A stretch of 64,000 nucleotides of DNA from Candidatus Providencia siddallii (GTDB lineage: Bacteria > Pseudomonadota > Gammaproteobacteria > Enterobacterales > Enterobacteriaceae): positions 186,001-250,000 of the forward strand of contig CVRF01000001.1 in assembly GCA_001457715.1 (NCBI GenBank), given 5' to 3'. Below, in pieces: positions 43,965-54,721 of this stretch. The first letter of the stretch is position 1. Each line of letters opens with the position of its first letter. The notes under the pieces were generated by a model. That model searched no databases, had not been told where the DNA came from, and was given only the letters and a program-made list of their open reading frames with translations. The position numbers were made by a program, and so were the translations under genes.

Positions 43965-46073
43965 GTGTTAAATCCTATTGTTTGTAAATTCAAATATGGC
44001 CAACATACCGTATCAATTGAAACTGGTATGATTGCAAGACAATCAACCGCAGCTGTCATGGTCAATATGGACGATACAGCTGTATTTGTAACTGCAATGG
44101 TGCAAAAAAAAGCTAAAGAAAATCAAGATTTTTTTCCTTTAACAGTAAACTATCAAGAACGAAGTTATGCGTCCGGACGTATACCTGGAAATTATTTTCG
44201 TCGTGAAGGACGACCTTGTGAAAATGAAACATTAATAGCACGTTTAATTGACCGTCCTTTACGTCCGCTTTTCCATGAAAATTTTTTTAATGAAATTCAA
44301 ATCATAGCAACTGTAGTTTCAGTTAACCCACAAGTTAACCCAGACATCGTTTCTATAATCGGAGCATCAGCTGCGCTATCACTTTCAGGAGTCCCTTTTA
44401 ATGGACCAATAGGAGTAGCACGTGTAGGTTTCATTAATGATCAATATATTTTAAACCCAACAGTTGATGAATTAAAAGCAAGCCGTTTAAACCTTATAGT
44501 CTCAGGGACAAATAACGCTATATTAATGGTTGAATCAGAAGCTGATTTATTAAGTGAAGAACAAATGCTTGGTGCATTAATATTTGGCCATGAACAACAG
44601 CAAACTATAATTTGTAATATTAATAAATTAACAAAAAAAATTGGTAAAATAAAATTGGATTGGAAACAAAAAACAATCAACCAATCCTTAAATAACCGTG
44701 TCACTGAACTATCGGAAATCCGTATAGGTGATGCTTATCGTATAACTGAAAAACAAGAACGTTATTCAAAAATCGATTTAATTAAAGATGAAGTAACTTC
44801 AGTTTTAATATCAGAATATGAAAATATTAATTTCTATGAACTCTCTAAAATATTTAATAATCTAGAAAAAAAAATTGTTCGTGGTCGTATTTTACGCGGT
44901 GAACCTCGTATTGATGGACGTGAAAAAGATATGGTTCGTGCTTTAGATGTTCGTACTGGGATTTTACCTCGTACTCATGGTTCATCATTATTCACACGAG
45001 GTGAAACTCAAGCTTTAGTTACCGTAACACTAGGTACAGATAGAGATGCGCAAATAGTTGATCAACTAATTGGAGATTTTACTGATCGCTTTCTATTTCA
45101 TTACAATTTTCCACCATACTCTGTTGGTGAGATTGGTGCAATAGGATCTCCTAAACGTCGTGAAATAGGACATGGCCGTTTAGCAAAACGTAGTATGCTA
45201 GCTGTTATGCCAAATCATGATGATTTTCCATATACTATTCGTGTAGTATCTGAAATTACAGAATCTAATGGTTCTTCATCTATGGCATCTGTTTGTGGGG
45301 CATCTTTAGCACTTATGGACGCTGGAGTACCTATTAAAACTGCAGTAGCTGGTATTGCTATGGGTTTAATAAAAGAAGGTGATAATTTTGTTGTATTGTC
45401 TGATATACTAGGAGATGAGGATTATCTTGGCGATATAGATTTTAAAGTTGCTGGTAGCCGCGAAGGTATAACTGCATTACAAATGGATATTAAAATAGAA
45501 GGTATTACTAAAGAAATTATACAAATCGCTTTAAGTCAAGCTAAAAGTGCACGTTTGCATATACTTAATACAATGGAACAAGCCATAAATAGTCCACGTA
45601 AAGAAATATCTGAATTTGCTCCACGAATTTATATTATTAAAATAAATCCAGATAAAATAAAAGATGTGATTGGTAAAGGAGGTTCAGTGATACGTTCGTT
45701 AACAGAAGAAACTAATACAACCATAGAAATAGAAGATAATGGTACAATAAAAATTGCTGCAATTGATAGTTTCAAAGCAAAAGAAGCAATACGTCTTATT
45801 GAAAAAATCACAGCAGAAATTGAAGTTGGACGTATTTATAAAGGAAGAGTTACACGTATTGTAGATTTTGGCGCTTTTATAACAATAGAAAGAGGTAAAG
45901 AAGGTTTAGTTCATATTTCCCAAATCATCAATAAACGAATAGAAAAAGTTAGTGATTATATCAAAATTGGACAAAATGTTTTTGTTAAAGTATTAGAAAT
46001 AGACCGTCAAGGACGAATCAGATTAAGCATGAAAGACGTTATTTCAACTGAAAATAAATATATTAAAACTTAA
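43965..46073 (+). CDS. pnp: Pnp, polyribonucleotide nucleotidyltransferase (PNPase)
   Basis: A phosphorolytic 3'-5' exoribonuclease. The start is GTG at 43965 ([14 protein letters not shown]); E. coli uses TTG at the matching position. Two RNase PH domains (about 1-210 and 310-545) include [23 protein letters not shown] and [28 protein letters not shown]. The KH domain has [19 protein letters not shown] (near 563) and the S1 domain [19 protein letters not shown] (near 621). Length is 702 residues against 711; only the extreme Ala/Pro/Glu tail is lost, including part of the RNase E-binding end. Confidence 0.98.
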   Translation: MLNPIVCKFKYGQHTVSIETGMIARQSTAAVMVNMDDTAVFVTAMVQKKAKENQDFFPLTVNYQERSYASGRIPGNYFRREGRPCENETLIARLIDRPLRPLFHENFFNEIQIIATVVSVNPQVNPDIVSIIGASAALSLSGVPFNGPIGVARVGFINDQYILNPTVDELKASRLNLIVSGTNNAILMVESEADLLSEEQMLGALIFGHEQQQTIICNINKLTKKIGKIKLDWKQKTINQSLNNRVTELSEIRIGDAYRITEKQERYSKIDLIKDEVTSVLISEYENINFYELSKIFNNLEKKIVRGRILRGEPRIDGREKDMVRALDVRTGILPRTHGSSLFTRGETQALVTVTLGTDRDAQIVDQLIGDFTDRFLFHYNFPPYSVGEIGAIGSPKRREIGHGRLAKRSMLAVMPNHDDFPYTIRVVSEITESNGSSSMASVCGASLALMDAGVPIKTAVAGIAMGLIKEGDNFVVLSDILGDEDYLGDIDFKVAGSREGITALQMDIKIEGITKEIIQIALSQAKSARLHILNTMEQAINSPRKEISEFAPRIYIIKINPDKIKDVIGKGGSVIRSLTEETNTTIEIEDNGTIKIAAIDSFKAKEAIRLIEKITAEIEVGRIYKGRVTRIVDFGAFITIERGKEGLVHISQIINKRIEKVSDYIKIGQNVFVKVLEIDRQGRIRLSMKDVISTENKYIKT

Positions 46074-46101
46074 TAAGAAATAAGTTCACCTAAACGCTAA
46101 T

Positions 46102-46125
46102 AGCGCCTTATTAAAAAATGGCGCT
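46102..46125 (+). terminator. Possible terminator or attenuator between pnp and nlpI
   Basis: AGCGCC / GGCGCT stem with a 12-base loop followed by TTTAATT. It stands out as GC-rich against the background. The T tract is weak. Confidence 0.55.
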
Positions 46126-46168
46126 TTAATTAAAATTGTTAAATAGTAATGTAATGAACCGGAGGGGT

Positions 46169-47092
46169 ATGCTTAATAGTATTTATCTTCGGATAATAGA
46201 TTATTGCGCATTATTACTACGTAATATCCATACGATATTTTTTTTCAGTATCATAGGTTGTAATAACAATAATGAATTGTATAAAAATAGAATTTTTGCA
46301 ATTCCGCTTCAACCTTCATTACAACAAGAAGTAATATTAGCTCGTATAGAACAAATCCTTGCAAGCCGCTCTTTAACTAACGATGAATATGGACAACTTT
46401 TATATGAACGTGGTGTACTATACGATAGTCTAGGCTTAAGAGCATTAGCTCGCAATGATTTTTCAACATCATTAGCTATACGTCCAAATTCACCTGAAGT
46501 ATTTAATTTTTTAGGTATATATTTTACACAAACTGGTAATTATGAAAATGCTTATGAGGCATTTGATTCAGTTTTGGAGCTAGATCCAAATTATAATCTT
46601 GCTCTAATGAATCGTGGAATAGCTTTATGTTATGGTAAAAGGTATAAGCTAGCACAAGATGATTTACTTGCATATTATCAAATAAACCAAAATGACCCTT
46701 TCAGAGTTTTATGGCTTTATATTATAGAAAAAAATATAAACGCAAAAATGGCGCAAAATAATCTTGTTACTCGTTATAACAATGCTGAAAAAAAGCTTTG
46801 GGGTTGGAATATTGTAGAGTTTTATCTTGGTTATATTAATTATAATACATTGATGAAACGTTTAAAAAAAATATCTACTGATAATACTTCTCTAGCTGAA
46901 CATCTCAGTGAAACAAATTTCTATTTAGGTAAACACTATTTACACATAGGAGACAAAGATAACGCAACTGCATTATTTAAACTAAGTGTAGCCAATAACG
47001 TCCATAGTTTTATTGAACATAGATACGCATTATTAGAACTAAGTTTATTAACCCATGGGCATGATAACTTAGAATCAAATCAAAAACAATAA
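46169..47092 (+). CDS. nlpI: NlpI, outer-membrane lipoprotein with TPR repeats
   Basis: An adaptor lipoprotein that in E. coli scaffolds peptidoglycan hydrolases and presents MepS to Prc. ATG 46169 follows GGAGGGGT closely; ATG 46154 and 46136 are alternatives. The lipobox FSIIGC places the acylated Cys at residue 31 of the 307-residue product. The signal region is longer than in E. coli. The body matches E. coli nearly throughout: [21 protein letters not shown], four to five TPR-like units ([51 protein letters not shown]) and [19 protein letters not shown]. It lies between pnp and deaD as in enterics. Confidence 0.96.
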   Translation: MLNSIYLRIIDYCALLLRNIHTIFFFSIIGCNNNNELYKNRIFAIPLQPSLQQEVILARIEQILASRSLTNDEYGQLLYERGVLYDSLGLRALARNDFSTSLAIRPNSPEVFNFLGIYFTQTGNYENAYEAFDSVLELDPNYNLALMNRGIALCYGKRYKLAQDDLLAYYQINQNDPFRVLWLYIIEKNINAKMAQNNLVTRYNNAEKKLWGWNIVEFYLGYINYNTLMKRLKKISTDNTSLAEHLSETNFYLGKHYLHIGDKDNATALFKLSVANNVHSFIEHRYALLELSLLTHGHDNLESNQKQ

Positions 47093-47242
47093 ATTTTATA
47101 ATAATTTAAAGTAATAACTCTTATATCAATTATTTATTCATTAATTTAATAACATAATTTGGCTTGTTAACATATAAATAACTCAAAAAATAATTTTTTA
47201 TATAAAACTTGCTAATATATTTTAAATACGAGGCACTATTAT

Positions 47243-49048
47243 ATGTCTATTAAAAATAATATTACGTTTGCTGATTTAGGTTTATCAGCACCTATTTTAA
47301 CTGCACTAAATGATTTAGGATATAAAAAACCATCCCCAATACAAGAACAATGTATACCATTATTAATGTATGGTAATGATGTATTAGGCATAGCGCAAAC
47401 TGGTAGTGGAAAAACAGCTGCATTTGGCTTACCATTATTAAATAATATCAATATATCGCTAAAAGCACCACAAATTTTAATTCTTTCACCAACTCGTGAG
47501 TTAGCCATACAAATAGCTGAATCAATGATTAATTTTTCTAAATATATTAATAATATTAATATTGTTGCACTATACGGAGGACAACGTTACGATATTCAAT
47601 TACGTGCTTTACGACAAGGTCCTCAGGTTATTGTTGGAACACCTGGACGACTTTTAGATCATTTAAACCGTGGTACATTAGAGTTTTCTAAAATTAAAGG
47701 AGTTGTATTAGACGAAGCAGATGAAATGCTTAGAATGGGTTTTATTGAAGATGTTGAGAAAACTATGAGACAAATACCAACAATACACCAAACAGCTCTA
47801 TTTTCAGCAACTATGCCAGATCCAATTCGACGTATCACACAACGCTTTATGAATAAACCAAAAGAAATTCATATTCAATCCAATATTATAACTCGTCCAG
47901 ATATAACACAAAGCTATTGGACTGTTTATGATATTAGAAAAAACGAAGCATTAGTTCGTTTTTTAGAAGTTGAAGATTTTGATGCCGCAATTATTTTTGT
48001 ACGTACAAAAAATGCAACATTAGAGATTGCTGAGTCTTTAGAACGAAATGGTTATAATAGTGCAGCATTGAATGGAGATATGAATCAAACCTTACGTGAA
48101 CAAACTTTAGAACGTTTAAAGGATGGTCGTTTAGATATTTTAATTGCAACAGACGTAGCTGCTAGAGGTCTTGATGTAGGTCGTATAACCTTAGTAGTAA
48201 ATTACGACATTCCAATGGATGCAGAATCATATGTACATCGTATAGGACGTACTGGACGAGCTGGACGAGCTGGACGAGCGTTATTATTTGTAGAAAATCG
48301 TGAACGCCGATTATTACGTAATGTAGAGCGAACTATAAAATTAACTATACCTGAAGTTAAACTACCAAACGCTGAGTTATTAAGTCAGAGACGCCAAGCA
48401 AAATTCGTTGAAAAACTTCAACAACAACTAGAAAGTAATGATTTAGATCAATACCGCACATTATTAACAAAAATGTCTCCATTAGAAGATGTTGATTTAA
48501 AAACATTAGCTGCTGCACTTCTTAAAATTGCTCAAGGTGAAAAATCTTTAATCATACCACCAGATGCTCCACGTCGTAAACGACATGAATTAAATTCCCG
48601 TAACATTATAAATTATAATAATCAATCTATGATTGAAGAACAAAATAATCGCCGTAATCAATTTAATACACGTGAAATGGAAACATACCGTATTGAAGTA
48701 GGGCGAAACGATGGAGTAGAAGTGCGTCATATTGTTGGGGCAATTGCTAATGAAGCTGATATTAACAGTCGTTATATTGGTAATATAAAGCTATTTGGGA
48801 GCCATTCCACTATAGAATTACCAAAAAGTATGCCAAGAAAAATATTAACACATTTAAGTCGTACTTATATTTTAAATAAACCAATACAAATACAATTAAT
48901 TGGTAATTCACAACAAATTAAACAAAGTGAGCGACATTCGATTCATCGTTTTAATGAAAACAGAAAAAATAATTATTTAAATTCTACTACTGCTGAAAAA
49001 CGAAAATTTAAAAATAAAATGAATATTTCACAACGTAATCGTGATTAA
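47243..49048 (+). CDS. deaD: DeaD/CsdA, DEAD-box RNA helicase
   Basis: An RNA helicase used in 50S assembly and mRNA unwinding. All core motifs are present: Q-motif [20 protein letters not shown], Ia PTRELA, Ib [55 protein letters not shown]. The C-terminal RNA-binding RRM-like domain (about 480-560, [26 protein letters not shown]) is kept, while the long Arg/Gly-rich tail of E. coli CsdA (629 residues) is shortened to a Lys/Asn/Arg tail (601 here). Confidence 0.98.
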   Translation: MSIKNNITFADLGLSAPILTALNDLGYKKPSPIQEQCIPLLMYGNDVLGIAQTGSGKTAAFGLPLLNNINISLKAPQILILSPTRELAIQIAESMINFSKYINNINIVALYGGQRYDIQLRALRQGPQVIVGTPGRLLDHLNRGTLEFSKIKGVVLDEADEMLRMGFIEDVEKTMRQIPTIHQTALFSATMPDPIRRITQRFMNKPKEIHIQSNIITRPDITQSYWTVYDIRKNEALVRFLEVEDFDAAIIFVRTKNATLEIAESLERNGYNSAALNGDMNQTLREQTLERLKDGRLDILIATDVAARGLDVGRITLVVNYDIPMDAESYVHRIGRTGRAGRAGRALLFVENRERRLLRNVERTIKLTIPEVKLPNAELLSQRRQAKFVEKLQQQLESNDLDQYRTLLTKMSPLEDVDLKTLAAALLKIAQGEKSLIIPPDAPRRKRHELNSRNIINYNNQSMIEEQNNRRNQFNTREMETYRIEVGRNDGVEVRHIVGAIANEADINSRYIGNIKLFGSHSTIELPKSMPRKILTHLSRTYILNKPIQIQLIGNSQQIKQSERHSIHRFNENRKNNYLNSTTAEKRKFKNKMNISQRNRD

Positions 49049-49059
49049 AAATCATAAAA

Positions 49060-49089
49060 GATACCGAGTTCTTAAATTCACTCGGTATC
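49060..49089 (+). terminator. Likely rho-independent terminator of deaD
   Basis: GATACCGAGT / ACTCGGTATC, a perfect 10-bp stem with a 10-base loop, 11 bases after the deaD stop. The following AATATTTAT is a poor T tract. Confidence 0.7.
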
Positions 49090-49338
49090 AATATTTATAT
49101 TAAGTTATTTTATTATATTTCAATATTTATTATACTATTTAAAATAGTATTTATATGTAATTCAATTATTTAAAATATAATTTTTATATATAAAAACCAG
49201 TCAATAATAAAAATTACATTTTATATATAAAATCTTTAATAAAAGATATTATTATATCTAGTAATTGAATATAAAAATTCTTTTAGAATACACATAAGAT
49301 AATATATAAAAACTTATATAAATAGATTGATTAAAAAA

Positions 49339-49917
49339 TCAATATTTTAAAAAATTATTTAATAATTCATACCCTTGTTCTGTTAAAATACTTTCCGGAT
49401 GAAATTGAATACCTTCAATTTGAAATTCTTTATGATAAACACCCATAATCTCATCAAAATTATTTTTATTAAGTGACCATGCTGATACAGATAAAGATTC
49501 AGGAACAGTTTCTGTAGAAATTACTAATGAATGATATCTAGTTACAACAAGTGGGTTTTTAATACCATTAAATATCCCTTTACTGTTATGATAAATTATA
49601 GATGTTTTTCCATGCATCATTTTTCTAGCTCTTACAATAGAAGCCCCAAAAGCTTGTCCTATTGCTTGATGTCCAAGACAAACACCTAAAATGGGCAATT
49701 TACCTGCAAAATATTTTATAGCATCAAGTGATACTCCAGCGCAATTTGGGGCACCTGGACCTGGTGAAATCACAAGATGCGTAATAGAACTTTGTTCAAT
49801 TTTTTTTAAAGTAATTTCATTATTACGTTTTACAATAACAGATGCTCCTAATTCACAGAAATATTGATAAAGGTTATAAGTAAATGAATCATAATTATCA
49901 ATAATAAGCAAAAGCAT
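49339..49917 (-). CDS. pabA: PabA, aminodeoxychorismate synthase glutaminase subunit
   Basis: A class I glutamine amidotransferase that feeds ammonia to PabB for p-aminobenzoate and folate synthesis. Its 192 residues (187 in E. coli) begin [20 protein letters not shown]. The catalytic Cys is C80 in [15 protein letters not shown]; the His-Glu pair is in IQFHPESIL near 172. MHGKTS, RYHSLV and the C-terminal LTEQG fit PabA better than TrpG, though some lineages use one protein for both. SD AGGTGA precedes the ATG. No pabB or pabC is in the window. Confidence 0.92.
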   Translation of the reverse strand: MLLLIIDNYDSFTYNLYQYFCELGASVIVKRNNEITLKKIEQSSITHLVISPGPGAPNCAGVSLDAIKYFAGKLPILGVCLGHQAIGQAFGASIVRARKMMHGKTSIIYHNSKGIFNGIKNPLVVTRYHSLVISTETVPESLSVSAWSLNKNNFDEIMGVYHKEFQIEGIQFHPESILTEQGYELLNNFLKY

Positions 49918-50471
49918 AGATTCACCTATTAATTTTACTAATTAAATAAATATTGTAAAAATATTTTTATATTATAAAAATAAATAAATAATTTTAATAA
50001 TATTTAACTGATATATTAACATTTTTATTAAAAAACAAACATAAATAAAAAAAATAAAAGAACGATCATATAAGTTATATTATAGATATAATGATAAATA
50101 TAAATATATTTAATAAAATTATTAATAAAAACTATTTTTTAGTATTTAATTTTTAATAATATATAATTGGATTATATAATTACTTTATAAATATTTTATA
50201 TAATTTATAAAATATAACTTTATTGATTTTATCACAATTTTATTTTTTTAAAATATTATTTATATATTTTAGTATTGTTAAAATATATAAATAACTAATT
50301 ATTTTAAATATTTAAATAAATTTGGTAATACTACTATCTTTTTAATAAAATATAAACTAATATAATAATATTAATTATTATAAAAATTTAATAATATATT
50401 AAACTATTTAAATAAAGTTCTTCATATTTTTAAAAAAATAAATATAAAAAACTAATTAATTTTAAAATTAA
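49918..50471. other. Divergent non-coding spacer between pabA and engB
   Basis: About 550 bases, nearly pure A/T, with no ORF, RNA gene or clear hairpin. Holds the promoters of both flanking genes. Confidence 0.5.
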
Positions 50472-51080
50472 ATGATATCTAAAAAAATTAATTATCAAAT
50501 CACAAAATTTATTATTAGTGCTATAAATGTAAATCAACTACCAAAAGATACAGGTGTTGAAATCGCCTTTATCGGAAGATCTAACTCTGGAAAATCAAGC
50601 GCGTTAAATTCTTTAATACAAAAAAAAAATTTTGCTCGTACAAGTAAAACTGCTGGTAAAACTAAATTTATAAATCTGTTTGAAGTTAAAAACGGAATCC
50701 GTATTGCTGATCTCCCAGGTTATGGATACGCTAATATTTCAAAAAAAATAAAATCTAATTTTATAAATTTAATTAATGAATATTTACAAAAAAGAAAATG
50801 TATTAAAGGAATTGTAATTATGATGGATATTCGTAATCCTCTTAATATAATCGATCTTCAATTAATCAAATGGATTTTAAAAAAAAACATACATTTATTA
50901 ATACTTTTAACTAAAGCAGATAAATTATCTTTTAATGATCAAAAAAAACAATTATTTGAAGTGTATAATAAATTATCAATATTTAAAAATATTATCGAAG
51001 TGGAGTGTTTTTCAATATTTAAAAATATCGGAATAAATAAACTCCGTATGAAATTAAAGATATGGTTTACAGAATCTTAA
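50472..51080 (+). CDS. engB: EngB/YihA (YsxC), ribosome-assembly GTPase
   Basis: An essential GTPase acting late in 50S assembly. Its 202 residues (210 in E. coli) show G1 GRSNSGKSSALN (near 34), the G2 region ARTSKTAGKTKFINLFEV, G3 DLPGYGYANI (near 82) and G4 LLTKADKL (near 146). In E. coli this gene lies next to spf and polA, with dsbA beyond; here polA and spf are not seen and dsbA is the next gene, convergent. Confidence 0.97.
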   Translation: MISKKINYQITKFIISAINVNQLPKDTGVEIAFIGRSNSGKSSALNSLIQKKNFARTSKTAGKTKFINLFEVKNGIRIADLPGYGYANISKKIKSNFINLINEYLQKRKCIKGIVIMMDIRNPLNIIDLQLIKWILKKNIHLLILLTKADKLSFNDQKKQLFEVYNKLSIFKNIIEVECFSIFKNIGINKLRMKLKIWFTES

Positions 51081-51831
51081 AATTCATATTTTTTAAAAAA
51101 AAATATGAAATACTTTAAAACTTAACTCAATTTAAATAAATCTTTTATAAAAAACAAAAATAATTAACAAATTACTTTATATCATTACAATGATACTAAT
51201 TATTTAACTTAAATTAATTAATTTAAGTTTTATTATAAATTATATAATCTTATAATTAATATGAATTTAATATTACTAATAAAACAAAAAAACAATTTTA
51301 AGAATTTTACAAACATATTTATTAATATTTTTTAATAATTAAAATTTAATAAAAAATCATTTAAATTATTATAAATTACTTCTAAGATAACCAATTTTTT
51401 ATGATAACAAAACAAGAGTTTTTAATAAATTTCAAGAACACATATAATATACTCATTATATTATCAATTAATATTAAATAGTTAACAAATAATTTAAATA
51501 AATTATTATTTTATTCCACTGATATTTAAAAATTATATTTATATAGTATATGATTAACGTTAATATTAAATTAATAATCAAAAAAAAGATCTTTATTTAT
51601 ATTTTTAATAATTTATTACTATATATCCACATAGATATTAACTAACGAAGTGAATTCACAATATATTAAATATAAATAAAACCGTAATTTATCAAATTTT
51701 TTTTATTTTATTTAATCAAAATTTTATTTTTTAAATATAAATGTATAAATTTAATACATAATAAGCACATAATAAATAATTTTTATATATAAAATATTAA
51801 CAATAAAACAACATATGTTAATATAAAATTA
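51081..51831. other. Non-coding spacer between engB and dsbA; polA and Spot 42 expected nearby are absent
   Basis: About 750 bases. A perfect A/T-only inverted repeat (51083-51109) follows engB. I looked for the GC-rich Spot 42 RNA and for polymerase motifs and saw none. polA may lie elsewhere in the genome; this window cannot tell. Confidence 0.5.
51083..51109. repeat. Perfect inverted repeat after engB
   Basis: TTCATATTTTTT / AAAAAATATGAA, 12 bp with a 3-base loop, immediately after the engB stop and in the convergent engB/dsbA spacer. It could be a weak bidirectional transcript-end structure. It contains only two G-C pairs. Confidence 0.4.
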
Positions 51832-52452
51832 TTAATTTTTATCAATTAAATAGTTAATTATTTTTGAAAAATCTTTACCATAATTAAAATTTTTATCAAT
51901 AAAAATTTTATCATTACATAGTTGATATTTACCATTAACATATACTAGTGGAACACTAGTTGGTTTTAATATTCGTAAAACATTTTGTTGTTTTTTTACA
52001 ATATATTTCATTAAAAAACTATTAAATATTGCATCGTAATCTTTACTAGATACATTAGCTTTAATAAACACATTGCGAATATCTTCTTTATTCTTTAAAT
52101 TTTGTTTTTTTAAAACACTTTCAAATAAAATAGGCATCATTTTATCTTCTATTTTTAATATAATAGCAACTGCCCACGCTTTAGTTAATTCATCTCCTAA
52201 TGGACCAAAGAAATCAACATGATAACGTTCTATTTTTATTTTTTTTAATAAATTTTTTTCTATTATTTTAGGTATTTTATATGCAATTTCAAATTGATAA
52301 CAATGTAAACAATAAAAAGAAAAAAACTCAATAATTTGTGGTAAATTATGAACATATTTTATTTCTACATATTCCTTCCCTTCTATATAATTTACCGCGT
52401 AAATTCTAAAAGACATAATAACAAAAAACAAAGCTAACATATTTTTTTTCAT
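51832..52452 (-). CDS. dsbA: DsbA, periplasmic thiol:disulfide oxidoreductase with a CLHC active site
   Basis: Introduces disulfides into exported proteins. 206 residues (208 in E. coli) with a signal peptide (about 1-19, cleavage after IYA). The thioredoxin-fold start is PQIIEFFSFYCLHCYQFE, the helical insert includes LTKAWAVAI, and the cis-proline is P168 in TSVPLVYVNGKYQL. The active site is C48-L49-H50-C51 (codons TGT TTA CAT TGT at 52311-52300) where nearly all enteric DsbA proteins have CPHC. Leu for Pro needs at least two base changes. Both cysteines, the His that sets the reactivity and the cis-Pro are kept, so it should still be active, with an altered redox potential. No dsbB is in the window. 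Confidence 0.95.
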   Translation of the reverse strand: MKKNMLALFFVIMSFRIYAVNYIEGKEYVEIKYVHNLPQIIEFFSFYCLHCYQFEIAYKIPKIIEKNLLKKIKIERYHVDFFGPLGDELTKAWAVAIILKIEDKMMPILFESVLKKQNLKNKEDIRNVFIKANVSSKDYDAIFNSFLMKYIVKKQQNVLRILKPTSVPLVYVNGKYQLCNDKIFIDKNFNYGKDFSKIINYLIDKN

Positions 52453-52762
52453 AGGGAATTCCTAAAAACACATAAGCTTTAAAAATATTTTATCAATTTA
52501 AAATTGTATTATTTATATAACGCATAAACAATTTAAAGCTAAATTAATTATTTATATTAACCATAATAATATAAAATAATATATTTATATTTAAAATATT
52601 TTTCTAATAAGAATTTTAATATAAAGATATTAAAATTTTGTTTTTTAAATAACACTTAAGTTTTAAAATCACAAAATTTTCTTATTTTTGTTTAAGATGG
52701 TTAAAATAACTTTACATATGTTTAATAACATATTCTAATTTTAAATCATAATATGTTTTAGA
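52453..52762. other. Spacer between gor and dsbA
   Basis: About 310 bases of A+T-rich DNA upstream of dsbA and downstream of gor. No gene or GC-containing hairpin is visible. Confidence 0.45.
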
Positions 52763-54115
52763 CTAACGCATTGTAACAAATTCTTCCGAAACTGTTGGAT
52801 GAATCGCAATTGTATTATCAAAATCTCTTTTAGTAGCACCCATATTAAAAGCTACAACAAAACCCTGTAAAATCTCATCAACACCACAACCAATTCCATG
52901 AATACCTACTATTTTTTCATTTGTACCAACACATACTAGTTTTAATATACAAGGTATATCTAATGAAACATTAGCATCACGCATAGCAATAAAAGATGAA
53001 TTATAGATCTTTATATTATTAATTCCATATTTTTTAATAGCTTGACTTTCAGTCATACCAACTGCACAAATAGGCGGATGAAAAAAAACTACTGTTGGAA
53101 TGTTTTTATAATTTAAATAAGCATCTGGCATATCATTAAATAAACGATCAGATAATTTACGACCAGCTGCAACAGCAACTGGAGCAACCTTAGAAGCATA
53201 TGTGTTGTCACCTATAGCATATATACCATTAATATTTGTATTTTGATATTGATCAACTTTAATATAACCATATTCATCTAACTCAACACCTACAGATTCA
53301 ATATTTAAATTATTTGTTGCAGGTTTACGACCAATAGCCCAAATTAAAACATCTACTTTAAATTCCTGATTGTTTTCTAACTTCAAAATTAAAGATGAAT
53401 CTTTATTTTTTAATATTTTTTTTAAAGAAACCCAAGTGTGTAATTTTATACCTTTTTTTTTCATTATTTCAATTAATCCATTAATGATTACAGAATCAAA
53501 TGAACGTAAAGGAGAGTTTTTACGAACAAATAAATGGGTTTCAACACCAAATCCATTTAACATACCAGCTAACTCAACAGCAATATAACCAGCACCAACA
53601 ATAGCAACACTTTTTGGTAATTCATTTAATTCAAAAAAACCATCAGATGTTATACCATATTCAGCTCCTAAAATTTTAGGAATTATCGGATAACTGCCTG
53701 ATGAAATCAGAATATGATCTGATGTATAAATTTTATTATTAACTTTTAACGTATTAGCATTAATAAAACTAGCATGACCATTAATCACTGTAATATTATT
53801 TTTTTTAAAATTTTTTTTATAAAATATTTGGAGATTATTAATATAAACTGAACGCGTCTCAATTAATTTTTTCCAATTAAAATTATTTATAGTTATATTA
53901 AAACCATAATTAGACGCATAAATATTGATTATCTCAGAAACATTAGCTGCATACCACATAATTTTTTTTGGTACACAACCTAAATTAACACAAGTTCCTC
54001 CGATTAATTTTTCTTCAATTATTGCACATTTTTTTCCATACATTGCTGCCTGTTTTATAGAAGATATGCCTCCGCTACCTGCACCAATTGCAATATAATT
54101 ATAATGTTCATTCAT
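52763..54115 (-). CDS. gor: Gor, glutathione reductase
   Basis: An NADPH-dependent flavoenzyme that keeps glutathione reduced. 450 residues, equal to E. coli. FAD-binding [10 protein letters not shown] (near 11), redox-active disulfide [13 protein letters not shown] (near 40-52), NADPH-binding [13 protein letters not shown] (near 173) with [15 protein letters not shown]-binding GIYAIGDNT (near 299) and the C-terminal catalytic [12 protein letters not shown]. RKxxxLR after the second Rossmann fold indicates NADPH preference. Its presence implies glutathione is made or imported and that oxidative stress still matters. Confidence 0.98.
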   Translation of the reverse strand: MNEHYNYIAIGAGSGGISSIKQAAMYGKKCAIIEEKLIGGTCVNLGCVPKKIMWYAANVSEIINIYASNYGFNITINNFNWKKLIETRSVYINNLQIFYKKNFKKNNITVINGHASFINANTLKVNNKIYTSDHILISSGSYPIIPKILGAEYGITSDGFFELNELPKSVAIVGAGYIAVELAGMLNGFGVETHLFVRKNSPLRSFDSVIINGLIEIMKKKGIKLHTWVSLKKILKNKDSSLILKLENNQEFKVDVLIWAIGRKPATNNLNIESVGVELDEYGYIKVDQYQNTNINGIYAIGDNTYASKVAPVAVAAGRKLSDRLFNDMPDAYLNYKNIPTVVFFHPPICAVGMTESQAIKKYGINNIKIYNSSFIAMRDANVSLDIPCILKLVCVGTNEKIVGIHGIGCGVDEILQGFVVAFNMGATKRDFDNTIAIHPTVSEEFVTMR

Positions 54116-54721
54116 AATATATTAATTCCTAATTTTAAAATATCTAATAAACTACTTTTATTAAATTCTATTAATTTAATTATATATACAAACTAATTTA
54201 AAAGATAAAACTATCATTTAAAAAAATAGTTTTATATAATAAAAATATACAATTATTATCAATATAATTTTTACTAAATTTATATTATATTATATATTAA
54301 TTTAAAATTAAAATTAATATTTTATATTAAATTAATATATTAAAATTAATATCAATTATATATTGATAATCTTTTATTTTTTTATATTCGTAAAATATAT
54401 AAAATAATTAAATTTAAAAACATAGTTTATGTTTAAACCTTATATAAGATATAAGTTTTTCATTACATTATTAAATAATATAATACCAAAAGTATATAAT
54501 AATTATTATTATATTTTAAATATTTTATATTAAAAATTAAATTTATTTTTATTAAAAATAGTTATTTAAAATATAAATTTTTTACTATTTAAAACAATAT
54601 TATTTTTAATAAATAACAACAATTGATTATATATAATATGTATAATATATATTAAATTATTTAATAATATAAATTATTACATATTAAATATATAAAATAA
54701 TTAAATTTAAATACTATTTAA
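54116..54721. other. Non-coding A+T-rich spacer
   Basis: About 600 bases between gor and the M16-like gene, on average over 85% A/T by eye. No ORF, RNA gene or hairpin with GC pairs was seen. Confidence 0.5.

Noticed and set aside
49339-49917. TrpG instead of PabA
   Set aside because: MHGKTS, RYHSLV and overall pattern fit E. coli PabA better, and no trp genes are nearby; dual use cannot be excluded.
51081-51831. Possible Spot 42 RNA or polA remnant near engB
   Set aside because: No GC-containing terminator hairpin or polymerase motif; only A/T-rich sequence.
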